Made by a program: the position numbers and the translations under genes. Below are positions 36,436-44,975 of a stretch of DNA of 44,975 nucleotides, piece by piece. The stretch is from the NCBI GenBank assembly GCA_031281255.1, contig JAITFR010000206.1:1-44975 (forward strand), given 5' to 3'. This stretch comes from Oscillospiraceae bacterium. GTDB lineage: Bacteria > Bacillota > Clostridia > Oscillospirales > Oscillospiraceae. Within the stretch, counting starts at the first letter, position 1; each line of letters opens with the position of its first letter. The notes beneath the pieces were generated by a model that worked only from the letters and a program-made list of their open reading frames with translations, searched no databases and had not been told where the DNA came from.

Positions 36436-38898
36436 TTACTTTCGTAGTCTTACATATCCGCATACTATCAACACTGTCACAAGCATACATGACATGAAAA
36501 CGATAAGATTACCCGGTGTTGCAGATATGTATGAGTCACTCCAGCACATCAAAAACATCAAAAAAACACCAAGAGCTGCTGAAATTACAGATAAAATTGT
36601 TCCCAGCCAGGATGCTACTCTAAGTAATCTGCCACCTGTAACAGCATCTGCAAGTGGCCCTAAACCCTCTCTAATGAGGATTGAAGCCATTCTTCCCTGT
36701 TTACCGGAATACGGGTCTGAGATAGCATAAGAATCTTTTACAGAAATAAATACAAAACTTTCAAAAGGCACTTTAAACTTTTGACCAACCATTGCAGGTG
36801 TGATGTTAAAATCTCTCATTGCAAAATATAAATCAATACGCCATTTCAACATTGTTATAAGAGCGTTTTGCACTGAGGGTAAAGGTTTATATTCAACAGT
36901 AAACATTGCTATGAGTTCATTATCAACTGCTGTGTATAGAGCATTTTTCATGTTGGCATCATCAGGCACCATTACGCCGATAAGATTCATAAATGCTGCT
37001 GACCCAATTGAAACCTTTTCACCACGTACAACAGCATCTACACCACTTTCCTGGTATTCAAACTTTTCTACTCGTAGTGGGCTCATTCCTTGATTTTTTA
37101 GTACTTCGGTAAATAAAGTAGCAAGACCTGATCCCGATGTAATAATAACACTTGCTGTGTAGCGAATAGCTTTGTCAGATGCGACTCCGTCATAGACTTT
37201 TACACCGCTTAATCTAAGGGTACCGGCCGGGAATAAATCATCATCAGTTACACAAACTCCATCTGTATAGCTGATATCATCCGCTCCACCCCAACCTGCG
37301 ATTGCAGCTCCTGATTTTTTTGAAGCTTTTGCAACTATTGCGTATGGAACAGAAAATGATAATAGAGCAGAAAACGGTGCAGCCGCCGCAAGTAGCGCTG
37401 CCATTATATGAAGCGAGTTCTCAACCACTCCGTTTACCATAACAATCAGAATTGTGAGAAGTAACACTGCAATTAACAAAACCGGTGCCGCATAGCGGTA
37501 AAGATGCTCTGTGATATCCGGTTGCATAAGATTATTATAGAAACCCTCTGTTCTATTGTATGCTTTTTTGAAAACAGACTTGTTGATATCAGTGTTGTAC
37601 TCGGCTTGGGCACCATACGGCTCGGCAGAGCCGGCTGCCGTTTTGAGCGTGTCGGTCATGGCACGGAGTTGGAATCTTTCGCCGTATGTAGCACACACAA
37701 GGGTTATTGCTGAAACCGCACAAAACGGCAGCATAAGTGCTGTGCCACTTATTATGGTGAACGCCGCTGAAACTATCGAAAACACACAAGAGAACAATAC
37801 TAATGTTTCTGCATTTGGTACACCACGTACTAGAAAGTCAACGCCTCTAATTAAGATGTCAACGCACAACATCATTACTATCAGTTGCAAAAGAATAAGT
37901 GTTCCAGCTGTATGTGCCAGACTTGTACCAATTCCAAATGGTACAATCATACCGGCTTCGGCAACCAGCGTTATCAGTAACATCAAGAAGGTTATTGCTG
38001 TTGCAGGCATTAAACGCAACGAAATGGAGTTGCAGGTTTTTGCAAACTTTACTGCCGCATCTTTTAGTCTTGGTTCTTCGTATACTTCCTCTTCAACATA
38101 ATCGTCAGATTGTTCATCGCTTTGGTCGTCAAAAATACTTTGATCAATTATAACAGAACGTTCTTTTTTCTCACCGCCAAGTAACGAATCGTGAATCATT
38201 GTATCTTGTGACATAAAATCAAATGGTTTACGTGATTCACTTGGTACATCTAAAGATTGCTGATTTAATGCAGTATCCTCCATCACTGTTGCAAATGGCA
38301 TAGAAATATCTGGTTTTATATTTTTATGTTCTTCACCATCCAGTGGCGTAATTGTAATCGGAATATCAACAACTTCAGAAAACTCAGGTTCCAAAAAGTC
38401 ATGCTCTGCTTGTTTTAGTTCGGTTTTTACGTGTTCATACAGTTGAGGTTCAGATATATCATCAGAAGAATGTGCTGATGTTGGTATATCCGAGTCTGTG
38501 TATATAGATTCAGAGTCTAAAATGAATATATCGGTTTCATCATCATGATCTGCATCAGGTGATATCTCTGAAGGTGAAAATCTTTGTGCTATTTCATTAT
38601 ATTGTTCAGGAGAGATACTTTGGTTTGCTAATGGTTGTTCATCAAATGAACTCAGAGATTGTTGTGGTTGTTCAACGGTTTGCGATTGTTCCGGTGAAGC
38701 AAATATAGCAGCTTCTCTTAATATTCTTTCAGCTTCAGCTTCGAGTATCTCAGGCGGGGTTCTTTTTTCACCGTTAATAAACGCTGAACCTTTTATCTCT
38801 GCCAGTATTGATTCAAGAGAAAATGAATCAGTATCCTTTTTTGTCTGATCGTTTAAATCTAAATCAAATGAGAAATCATTATTGTTTTCACTTGCCAC
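36436..38898 (-). CDS. P1B-type ATPase-like pseudoenzyme with long disordered acidic N-terminus
   Basis: Heavy-metal ATPase-like core (RGVPNAETLVLF...YGERFQLRA; SALLSFSVPYAIVAKASKKSGAAIAGWGGADDISYTD; VRGEKVSIGSAAFM) without CPC, DKTGT or GDGxND. Confidence 0.7.
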   Translation of the reverse strand: MASENNNDFSFDLDLNDQTKKDTDSFSLESILAEIKGSAFINGEKRTPPEILEAEAERILREAAIFASPEQSQTVEQPQQSLSSFDEQPLANQSISPEQYNEIAQRFSPSEISPDADHDDETDIFILDSESIYTDSDIPTSAHSSDDISEPQLYEHVKTELKQAEHDFLEPEFSEVVDIPITITPLDGEEHKNIKPDISMPFATVMEDTALNQQSLDVPSESRKPFDFMSQDTMIHDSLLGGEKKERSVIIDQSIFDDQSDEQSDDYVEEEVYEEPRLKDAAVKFAKTCNSISLRLMPATAITFLMLLITLVAEAGMIVPFGIGTSLAHTAGTLILLQLIVMMLCVDILIRGVDFLVRGVPNAETLVLFSCVFSIVSAAFTIISGTALMLPFCAVSAITLVCATYGERFQLRAMTDTLKTAAGSAEPYGAQAEYNTDINKSVFKKAYNRTEGFYNNLMQPDITEHLYRYAAPVLLIAVLLLTILIVMVNGVVENSLHIMAALLAAAAPFSALLSFSVPYAIVAKASKKSGAAIAGWGGADDISYTDGVCVTDDDLFPAGTLRLSGVKVYDGVASDKAIRYTASVIITSGSGLATLFTEVLKNQGMSPLRVEKFEYQESGVDAVVRGEKVSIGSAAFMNLIGVMVPDDANMKNALYTAVDNELIAMFTVEYKPLPSVQNALITMLKWRIDLYFAMRDFNITPAMVGQKFKVPFESFVFISVKDSYAISDPYSGKQGRMASILIREGLGPLADAVTGGRLLRVASWLGTILSVISAALGVFLMFLMCWSDSYISATPGNLIVFMSCMLVTVLIVCGYVRLRK

Positions 38899-38902
38899 AA
38901 TT

Positions 38903-39634
38903 TCACCTTCTTTGCCTTACTGCTTCATATAGGAGTAGTGCCGTTGAAACTGATGCGTTGAGTGATTTTAGCTCACCACTCATTGGTATTTTGACTTTAA
39001 AATCACAATTTTCACTAACAAGTCTACCTAGACCTTGACCTTCCGACCCTATAACAAAGGCAACCGGTCCTGTGAGGTCTGTTTCCCAGAGTGTTTGCTC
39101 TCCATCAGGGCTTGCTCCATAAATCCATATACCGGAATCTTTTAGGTCTTTGATTGTTGCTGTTATATTTGTTACTCTTGCTATTTTTATGTGAAATATT
39201 GCTCCGCTTGATGCTTTTGCTACTGTTGCAGTTAATCCTGCACTTCTTCGTTTTGGAATAATTACGCCATGAACACCTGATGCTTCACAAGTTCTTATAA
39301 TCGCTCCAAGATTATGCGGGTCGGAAATCTCATCACATATAACTATAAGTGGAGATTCATTTTTTTGCTTTGCAAATGCAACTATTTCATCAACAGTAGC
39401 ATATTCGGTTTGTGCAATTACTGCTATTACGCCTTGATGTGAGTTTGTTTCACTAAGAGAATCCAGCTTACGTTTATCTGCTTCGACAACAGCTATACCC
39501 AACTCACGAGCTTTGGAAGCTATATGCTTTAGTGTTGTGTCTATCTCACCTTTTGCAAGAAATATTTTATCAATATTAACACCGGCACGAAAAGCTTCTA
39601 TTACAGCATTTTTACCTTCAACAACATTTTCCAT
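38903..39634 (-). CDS. rlmB: 23S rRNA (guanosine-2'-O)-methyltransferase RlmB / TrmH (SPOUT) family
   Basis: GKNAVIEAFRAG; DEISDPHNLGAIIRTCEASG; FVIGSEGQGL; IPMSGELKSLNASVSTALLLYE. Confidence 0.95.
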   Translation of the reverse strand: MENVVEGKNAVIEAFRAGVNIDKIFLAKGEIDTTLKHIASKARELGIAVVEADKRKLDSLSETNSHQGVIAVIAQTEYATVDEIVAFAKQKNESPLIVICDEISDPHNLGAIIRTCEASGVHGVIIPKRRSAGLTATVAKASSGAIFHIKIARVTNITATIKDLKDSGIWIYGASPDGEQTLWETDLTGPVAFVIGSEGQGLGRLVSENCDFKVKIPMSGELKSLNASVSTALLLYEAVRQRR

Positions 39635-40788
39635 CAGAGATAATTCTTTAGAGTGTCAACCATATCGAGTTTTTCCCATGAGAAACCATCTCTTCCAAAA
39701 TGACCGTATGAAGCGGTTGCCCTATAGATTGGTCTTAATAAATCAAGTTTTTCAATAATTTTTGATGGGCGGAAATCGAAGTTTGCTTTTACTATATCTG
39801 CGATTTTTTCATCAGACATAACACCTGTGCCTCTTGTATCAATTAGTATAGAAACAGGTTGAGCAACACCTATTGCATAAGCAAGTTCGATTTGACAAGC
39901 TTTTGCAAGACCTGCAGATACTACGTTTTTAGCGACATAACGTGCCATGTATGCAGCACTGCGGTCAACTTTTGATGGGTCCTTACCGGAAAATGCTCCA
40001 CCACCATGACTTGCATATCCACCATATGTGTCAACAATGATTTTTCGTCCTGTAAGCCCTGAGTCACCTGCCGGACCGCCAATAACAAAACGTCCTGTTG
40101 GATTAACATATATTTTTGTGTCTTTTGTGATTAAATTAGCCGGAATTATTGGTTTTATTACACATTCTGTGATAGCTTCACGTAAATCATCGATTTCAAT
40201 ATCGGGGTCATGCTGTGTTGAAACAACAACTGCGGGAACACTAACAACTCTTTTATTTTCATCATACTCAACTGTAACCTGGCTTTTTCCATCAGGTCTT
40301 ACAAAAGTAAGCTCACCATTTTTTCTGACAGATGCAAGCTTTTTCGTGAGGGCATGAGCATATGATAACGGTGCCGGCATTAGTTCAGGAGTTTCATCAC
40401 ATGCAAAACCAAACATCATTCCCTGGTCGCCTGCACCTTCTTCATTTTTGTCATCGTGTGCATGATTAACTCCCATGGCAATATCCGGGCTTTGCTCATC
40501 AATTGTTGTTAATACTGATGAACCTTGACAATCAAAACCAAGTTCCGGTTTAGTATAACCGATTTCTTTTATTGTATTGCGTACTATGTGTGGGATATCA
40601 ATGTATCCACTGGTTGTAATCTCACCCATAACAAGTACAAGACCTGTGGTGCATATTGTTTCGCATGCAACTCGTGAGTACTTATCACCGGCTAATAATG
40701 CATCGAGGACTGCATCTGATACTTGGTCGCATACCTTATCGGGGTGACCTTCTGTGACTGATTCTGATGTGAATATTCTGTTTGACAT
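39634..40788 (-). CDS. metK: S-adenosylmethionine synthetase
   Basis: [54 protein letters not shown]. Confidence 0.98.
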   Translation of the reverse strand: MSNRIFTSESVTEGHPDKVCDQVSDAVLDALLAGDKYSRVACETICTTGLVLVMGEITTSGYIDIPHIVRNTIKEIGYTKPELGFDCQGSSVLTTIDEQSPDIAMGVNHAHDDKNEEGAGDQGMMFGFACDETPELMPAPLSYAHALTKKLASVRKNGELTFVRPDGKSQVTVEYDENKRVVSVPAVVVSTQHDPDIEIDDLREAITECVIKPIIPANLITKDTKIYVNPTGRFVIGGPAGDSGLTGRKIIVDTYGGYASHGGGAFSGKDPSKVDRSAAYMARYVAKNVVSAGLAKACQIELAYAIGVAQPVSILIDTRGTGVMSDEKIADIVKANFDFRPSKIIEKLDLLRPIYRATASYGHFGRDGFSWEKLDMVDTLKNYL

Positions 40789-40865
40789 GTTTGATCTCTC
40801 CTTTTGAATTATGAATAATTGTAATTTATTTTTTAAGTTTAACTTTGATAATAATATGTAGTATC

Positions 40866-40952
40866 TGTCATTCTGAACGCAGTGAAGAATCTTTTTTCTC
40901 GCTGTTCTTTATTCTTTATGTTTAAGATCCTTCGCTACGCTCAGGATGACAT
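40866..40952. repeat. Imperfect palindromic dispersed repeat (GTCATTCTGAGCGnAGnGAAGAATCTT type)
   Basis: Left arm TGTCATTCTGAACGCAGTGAAGAATCTT; right arm AAGATCCTTCGCTACGCTCAGGATGACAT. Confidence 0.85.
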
Positions 40953-40960
40953 GGAGTTAA

Positions 40961-41050
40961 ACTCTCGCAAATCGTCAAGATTCAAATCACCCGCCCTCTG
41001 CGGAGGGCACCCTCTTTGCTAAAGAGGGCTTAAGAGTCCCTATTCCCTAA
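40961..41050 (+). repeat. Dispersed double-hairpin repeat, copy 5, plus a short heptamer tail
   Basis: ACTCTCGCAAATCGTCAAGATTCAAATCACCCGCCCTCTGCGGAGGGCACCCTCTTTGCTAAAGAGGGCTTAAGAGTCCCTATTCCCTA. Confidence 0.93.
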
Positions 41051-42403
41051 TGGGATATATTCCTCGTCCAAGGCTATCGCTTTATATGCAGGGCGTATTA
41101 TTTTATTGCTACCCCAATATTCCTCAATTCTATGAGCACACAAACCTGACATCCTTGATACAGCAAAAAGCGGTGTGTTTAATTCTTGTGGTATACCAAG
41201 CATTTGATAAACAAAACCAGAATACATATCTACATTTGCACATATTTTTTCTTTTCTGCCCTTTACTCTCTCAAATGCATCCGGTGCTAATTTTTCTACA
41301 GTTTCCATTAGTTGCAGCTCGTCTTGAAGACCTTTTTCTTTTGCTAATTTCCGTGCAAGTTCTTTTAATATAACTGCTCTCGGATCGGAAATTGTATAAA
41401 CAGCGTGCCCCATACCATAAATCAATTTATCTCCTGCTCCTGCTTCGCCGTTTAATATCTTACAAAGATAATTGACTATTTCATCTTCGTCATTCCAGTC
41501 TTTTACATCTTTTTTGATATAGTCAAACATCTCAACTATATTTTCATTTGCTCCACCATGACGTGGTCCTTTTAGAGAGCCGATAGCAGTTGAGATAGCT
41601 GAATAAATATCAGTACCCGATGATGTGAGTACACGGCAGGCAAATGTAGAGTTATTACCACCGCCATGTTCGGCATGTAATACCATACATAAATCAAGTA
41701 GCTTTGCTTCTTCTTTAGTAAAACTCTTATCATGGCGAACTGAATACAAAAAGTTCTCTGCTGTAGATAATCCCGGTTGCGGTCTATGAAGATAAAGACC
41801 TTCTCCATCGAAATAATGACGTTTTACAGCATAAGAATGAGCTGCAATTATAGGTGTACATGCAAGTAGATGAAATACTCTAAGCAGTTCACGTTCAATA
41901 TCACGTTCATTTGTTTCCGGATATTCGTCAAACGAATAGAGAGCCAAGATACTGCGTGCCATTTTATTCATTATGTTTTTGCTTGGTACAGGTAGAATAA
42001 TTTCTTCAGTAAAGTTTTTTGGCAGCTCACGAAACTCCTCAAGCATATCTATAAATGTTTTAAGTTCTGTTTTGTCAGGTAGTTTTCCAAAAATGAGTAA
42101 GTATGTAGTTTCTTCAAATCCCGGGCGGTCATCTTTTAGGAATCCATTTACAATATCTGCAACATCAATACCACGATAATAAAGTTTTCCCTCCATTGCA
42201 ACCTTTTCACCGTCACGCATATAGTAACCTTGTGTGCTTCCAACTCTGGAAACACCTGCTATAACGCCTGTCCCATCTGCGTTTCTGAGACCTCGTTTAA
42301 TCTCCGGCCCATTGTTGCGTTGCTTATCACTCTTAATTTGTTCTAAGAGTGAAATTGCATTTTCATGTATAAACTCACCGTAGCAGGATTTTTCAGATGA
42401 CAT
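41030..42403 (-). CDS. gltA: Citrate synthase family protein
   Basis: LYYRGIDVADI; HAEHGGGNNSTFACRVLTSSG; GPRHGGANE; MGHAVYTISDPRA; NVDMYSGFVYQMLGIP. Confidence 0.95.
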   Translation of the reverse strand: MSSEKSCYGEFIHENAISLLEQIKSDKQRNNGPEIKRGLRNADGTGVIAGVSRVGSTQGYYMRDGEKVAMEGKLYYRGIDVADIVNGFLKDDRPGFEETTYLLIFGKLPDKTELKTFIDMLEEFRELPKNFTEEIILPVPSKNIMNKMARSILALYSFDEYPETNERDIERELLRVFHLLACTPIIAAHSYAVKRHYFDGEGLYLHRPQPGLSTAENFLYSVRHDKSFTKEEAKLLDLCMVLHAEHGGGNNSTFACRVLTSSGTDIYSAISTAIGSLKGPRHGGANENIVEMFDYIKKDVKDWNDEDEIVNYLCKILNGEAGAGDKLIYGMGHAVYTISDPRAVILKELARKLAKEKGLQDELQLMETVEKLAPDAFERVKGRKEKICANVDMYSGFVYQMLGIPQELNTPLFAVSRMSGLCAHRIEEYWGSNKIIRPAYKAIALDEEYIPLGNRDS

Positions 42404-42497
42404 CCTATTTTGCTTCTCCTTTGTTGCGACTACAAATATCTAATTATTATTTTTACCAAAAGATAATACTACATATTATGCAAAATGTCAAAAATAT

Positions 42498-42526
42498 TTG
42501 ACTGAAACATATTCATTGCGTATACT
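42498..42526 (+). promoter_or_regulatory. Candidate sigma-A promoter for lgt (TTGACT-17-TATACT)
   Basis: Near-consensus boxes with 17-bp spacer; strong SD AAGGAGGTGAT at about 42534. Confidence 0.75.
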
Positions 42527-42550
42527 GTCGTACAAGGAGGTGATATCTTA

Positions 42551-43483
42551 ATGATGATTTTTAATAACCCGACAATAACTTTTCCTCTTTTTGGAGACGG
42601 ATTTGTTTTAAATCTACCAAGTTTTTTCACTATTTTTGGGTTTAACATTTATTATTATGGAGTATTCATAACACTAGGATATGCAGTAGCAACACTTTAT
42701 TTAGTAAAACGAAGAAAACTCTTTGGTTTAACGACTGACAATATAATGGACTTGCTTCTAATAACTGTCCCTTGCGGAATAGTTGGAGCAAGGATTTATT
42801 ATATGTTATTTAATTTTGACCGTTTCTTTGGTCCCGGTCAATGGGGCAATATTTTAGCATTCCGTGATGGTGGGCTTGCTGTATATGGTGGAATAATTGC
42901 TTCTATTATCGTGTTTATTTTATATAGCCGCATAAAGAAAATCCCACTTGGCAATCTTCTTGATGCCGGTGGTTTCGCTTTGCTTATTGGTCAGGCAATA
43001 GGCCGTTGGGGTAACTTTATAAATCGTGAGGCATTTGGTGCTGAAACCGATTTGCCATGGAAAATGGGTTTAACATTTGAAAATAATCAAATAATTAATG
43101 GCGTATTATATGGACGTGGTTCAACATATTATTTCCATCCGACATTTTTGTATGAATCATTATGGTGTGGGCTTGGATTATTACTTATGCACATTTTTTC
43201 AAAAGTTTCTCACACAAAATATCCGGGTCAATACTTTTTGTTCTACGTTACCTGGTACGGTTTTGGAAGGTTTATGATAGAAAGCTTACGAATGGACAGC
43301 TTATTAATACCGGGCACAGATTTACGTGCTTCGCAGTGGCTCGCAGCTCTATCATGCCTGACAGCAATTAGTATTTTAATTATAAATCATTTTAGAAACA
43401 GAGATAAAATTAACGAAATTGAAAGCGTCATAAATAAGTATGTAAAAGAACCTAACGAAGGTAAAAATGAAGAAGAAAAATAA
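42551..43483 (+). CDS. lgt: Prolipoprotein diacylglyceryl transferase
   Basis: YYGVFITLGY; RDGGLAVYGGIIAS; IGQAIGRWGNFINREAFG; HPTFLYES. Confidence 0.96.
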   Translation: MMIFNNPTITFPLFGDGFVLNLPSFFTIFGFNIYYYGVFITLGYAVATLYLVKRRKLFGLTTDNIMDLLLITVPCGIVGARIYYMLFNFDRFFGPGQWGNILAFRDGGLAVYGGIIASIIVFILYSRIKKIPLGNLLDAGGFALLIGQAIGRWGNFINREAFGAETDLPWKMGLTFENNQIINGVLYGRGSTYYFHPTFLYESLWCGLGLLLMHIFSKVSHTKYPGQYFLFYVTWYGFGRFMIESLRMDSLLIPGTDLRASQWLAALSCLTAISILIINHFRNRDKINEIESVINKYVKEPNEGKNEEEK

Positions 43484-43489
43484 TAACTC

Positions 43490-43756
43490 CTAGTGTCTTG
43501 GATTATTACTGACAGTAGCAACAGATTTTGTCATTAATGTCATAAAGTCAATTTTGTGTTGCGGGTCAAAATCGTCAAGCTGTGCAAATAATGCACCTTT
43601 GTCAGTTACAACATACTTAGGTTTAAGGTTGTTTAACATGAGTGCCATTACATTCATTCGACAAAGGTCACAATGACAACAATCTGCTTCTTTAAACCAT
43701 CTGTCAAGATACATCGAAACAGCTTCTTCTGTATAGTTTCTTAATTGCTTATCCAT
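43490..43756 (-). CDS. ComFB-family protein (late competence development protein-like)
   Basis: CCHCDLCRMNVMALMLNNLKPKYVV Cys-rich ComFB-like motif, 88 aa. Confidence 0.82.
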   Translation of the reverse strand: MDKQLRNYTEEAVSMYLDRWFKEADCCHCDLCRMNVMALMLNNLKPKYVVTDKGALFAQLDDFDPQHKIDFMTLMTKSVATVSNNPRH

Positions 43757-43797
43757 ATTAAAAACCCCTTTCTCCTAACTGATTACTTCTATAACTT

Positions 43798-44448
43798 CTA
43801 CGATGCGAGTTCTATAGCTTTTGTAGCGGCAGAACCTGCATCCGGTGTATAACCATCTGCACCAATCTCATCTGCAAACTCTTGTGTAACAGGTGCACCA
43901 CCAATCAGAATCTTCACTTTCCCTTTATATCCTGCTGCGTGAATTGCATCAACTGTGTCTTTAAGTGCTGTCATTGTTGTTGTAAGCAGTGATGATGCTC
44001 CGACTAATTTACAATCGGGGTTTTCTGCCAGTGCATCAACAAACTTTGATGGCGGTACATCAACACCAAGGTCTATAACTTCAAAACCTGCTGATTCAAT
44101 CATAAGTGCGACAAGGTTTTTTCCAATATCGTGTAAATCTCCGGCAACTGTTCCAATAATAAACTTGCCCATTTTTCCTAAACTGTCATTTGTTAAATGA
44201 GGGCGTAAAACTTCAACGCCTTTTTTCATTGTTTTTGCAGCCACCAGCATTTCCGGCACAAAGACTTCATTACGTTGAAACTTTGCTCCTATCACACTCA
44301 TTGCGGCTATCATTCCCTCTTCAAGGATTATATTTGGGTCTTCTCCTGCATCAAGTGCTTCCTGCACAAGTGCTTCTATGAGTTTTACTTTTCCGTTTTC
44401 TACAGTTGTTGCGATTTCAATTATCTTTGACATTGAAGAGCCCTCCAA
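43798..44448 (-). CDS. Corrinoid protein (B12-binding methyltransferase partner)
   Basis: GDLHDIGKNLVALMIESAGFEVIDLGVDVP = DxHxxG cobalamin-binding motif. Confidence 0.95.
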   Translation of the reverse strand: MEGSSMSKIIEIATTVENGKVKLIEALVQEALDAGEDPNIILEEGMIAAMSVIGAKFQRNEVFVPEMLVAAKTMKKGVEVLRPHLTNDSLGKMGKFIIGTVAGDLHDIGKNLVALMIESAGFEVIDLGVDVPPSKFVDALAENPDCKLVGASSLLTTTMTALKDTVDAIHAAGYKGKVKILIGGAPVTQEFADEIGADGYTPDAGSAATKAIELAS

Positions 44449-44540
44449 AAAGTTATTTTGCTGCGTAAATTAGTTAATATTCATTATATCATGGTTTTGC
44501 ACAAAAGCAATTAGATTTGTGTAAGGTATTTCTGCTAATT

Positions 44541-44576
44541 ACTACTCCCTACTCCCTACTCCCTACTCCCTACTTT
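44541..44576. repeat. Heptamer tandem array CTCCCTA
   Basis: ACTACTCCCTACTCCCTACTCCCTACTCCCTACTTTC; 8 nt from the downstream stop codon. Confidence 0.93.
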
Positions 44577-44583
44577 CTTTAGA

Positions 44584-44975
44584 TCACTTCCCACCGAAAA
44601 CACCTTCGCGATATGCAGATATGTATTCGGCGCAATAATCATCATTGCCTAACATTGCATCTGTTGCGTATATTATACCTCTGAGGTCACCGCAAAGTGG
44701 GTCTAACACAGCACTATTTAGACCGGCTTGCATAACAAGCGGAATAAAAGCCTGGTTTACAAGACGTCTTGCAGGCAATTGATATGAGATATTTGAAACA
44801 CCGCCTGAAATGTAAACATTTGGGTATGTTTTTCTTATATGCTTAATTAAATCCAACAACATGAAGATACCTTCACCATCATCAGTTGTGCATAAAACCT
44901 CTATTAACGGGTCAATGTGTATACGATTGTCAGCTATACCAAACTCCGCTGCTTTTTTCATAATTCTGTCAAGAA
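44584..44975 (-). CDS. Pterin-binding methyltetrahydrofolate:corrinoid methyltransferase-like protein, truncated by the window edge
   Basis: IHIDPLIEVLCT...GGVSNISYQLPARRLVNQAFIPLVMQAGLNSAVLDP; adjacent corrinoid gene. Confidence 0.85.
   Translation of the reverse strand, partial: LDRIMKKAAEFGIADNRIHIDPLIEVLCTTDDGEGIFMLLDLIKHIRKTYPNVYISGGVSNISYQLPARRLVNQAFIPLVMQAGLNSAVLDPLCGDLRGIIYATDAMLGNDDYCAEYISAYREGVFGGK

Noticed and set aside
40789-41029. Possible SAM riboswitch upstream of metK
   Set aside because: The leader contains dispersed repeats, but I could not find SAM-I/SAM-II core motifs.
1-44975. CRISPR array
   Set aside because: Repeats here are 7-bp tandem arrays or dispersed hairpins; no regular 25-40 bp repeat/spacer pattern and no cas genes seen.

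Overview
The window is about 45 kb of a low-GC, Clostridia-like chromosome. Coordinates come from the supplied ORF track. Functional calls come from motifs I read by eye, with no database search.

Most notable region (1.7-19.3 kb, all minus strand, gaps 27-77 bp): a probable eight-gene, ~17.6 kb signalling operon. In transcription order it encodes REC-HD-GYP, dCache-PAS-PAS-HK-REC-Hpt, REC-GGDEF, a [FeFe]-hydrogenase-like iron-sulfur domain fused to HK-REC-Hpt, a degenerate-Hpt+REC protein, REC-HK-REC-Hpt, PAS-GAF-PAS3-HK-REC-Hpt, and REC-HK-REC. No DNA-binding output domain is visible. The only recognisable outputs make and break c-di-GMP, and a ComFB-family protein (a reported c-di-nucleotide receptor family) lies elsewhere in the window.

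Other contents: a truncated TPP riboswitch with a ThiT-like ECF S-component; a small island with Fic, MNT/HEPN, a second MNT, a tyrosine integrase, tRNA-Gly, a tRNA remnant, an integrase pseudogene, an uncharacterised overlapping three-gene module ending in an HEPN-like protein, and a truncated FGE-like fragment; a second hybrid kinase; uracil permease + upp; a class B PBP with an FHA-FtsW/RodA fusion; an EF-G paralog; a P1B-ATPase-like pseudoenzyme with CPC changed to APF and DKTGT changed to TDGVC; rlmB, metK, citrate synthase, lgt, comFB; and a corrinoid protein plus a methyltransferase cut by the window end.

Repeats: a dispersed double-hairpin intergenic repeat shows a compensatory base change between copies. 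Short arrays with a 7-bp period abut or overlap stop codons, and in two genes they encode the C-terminal residues.
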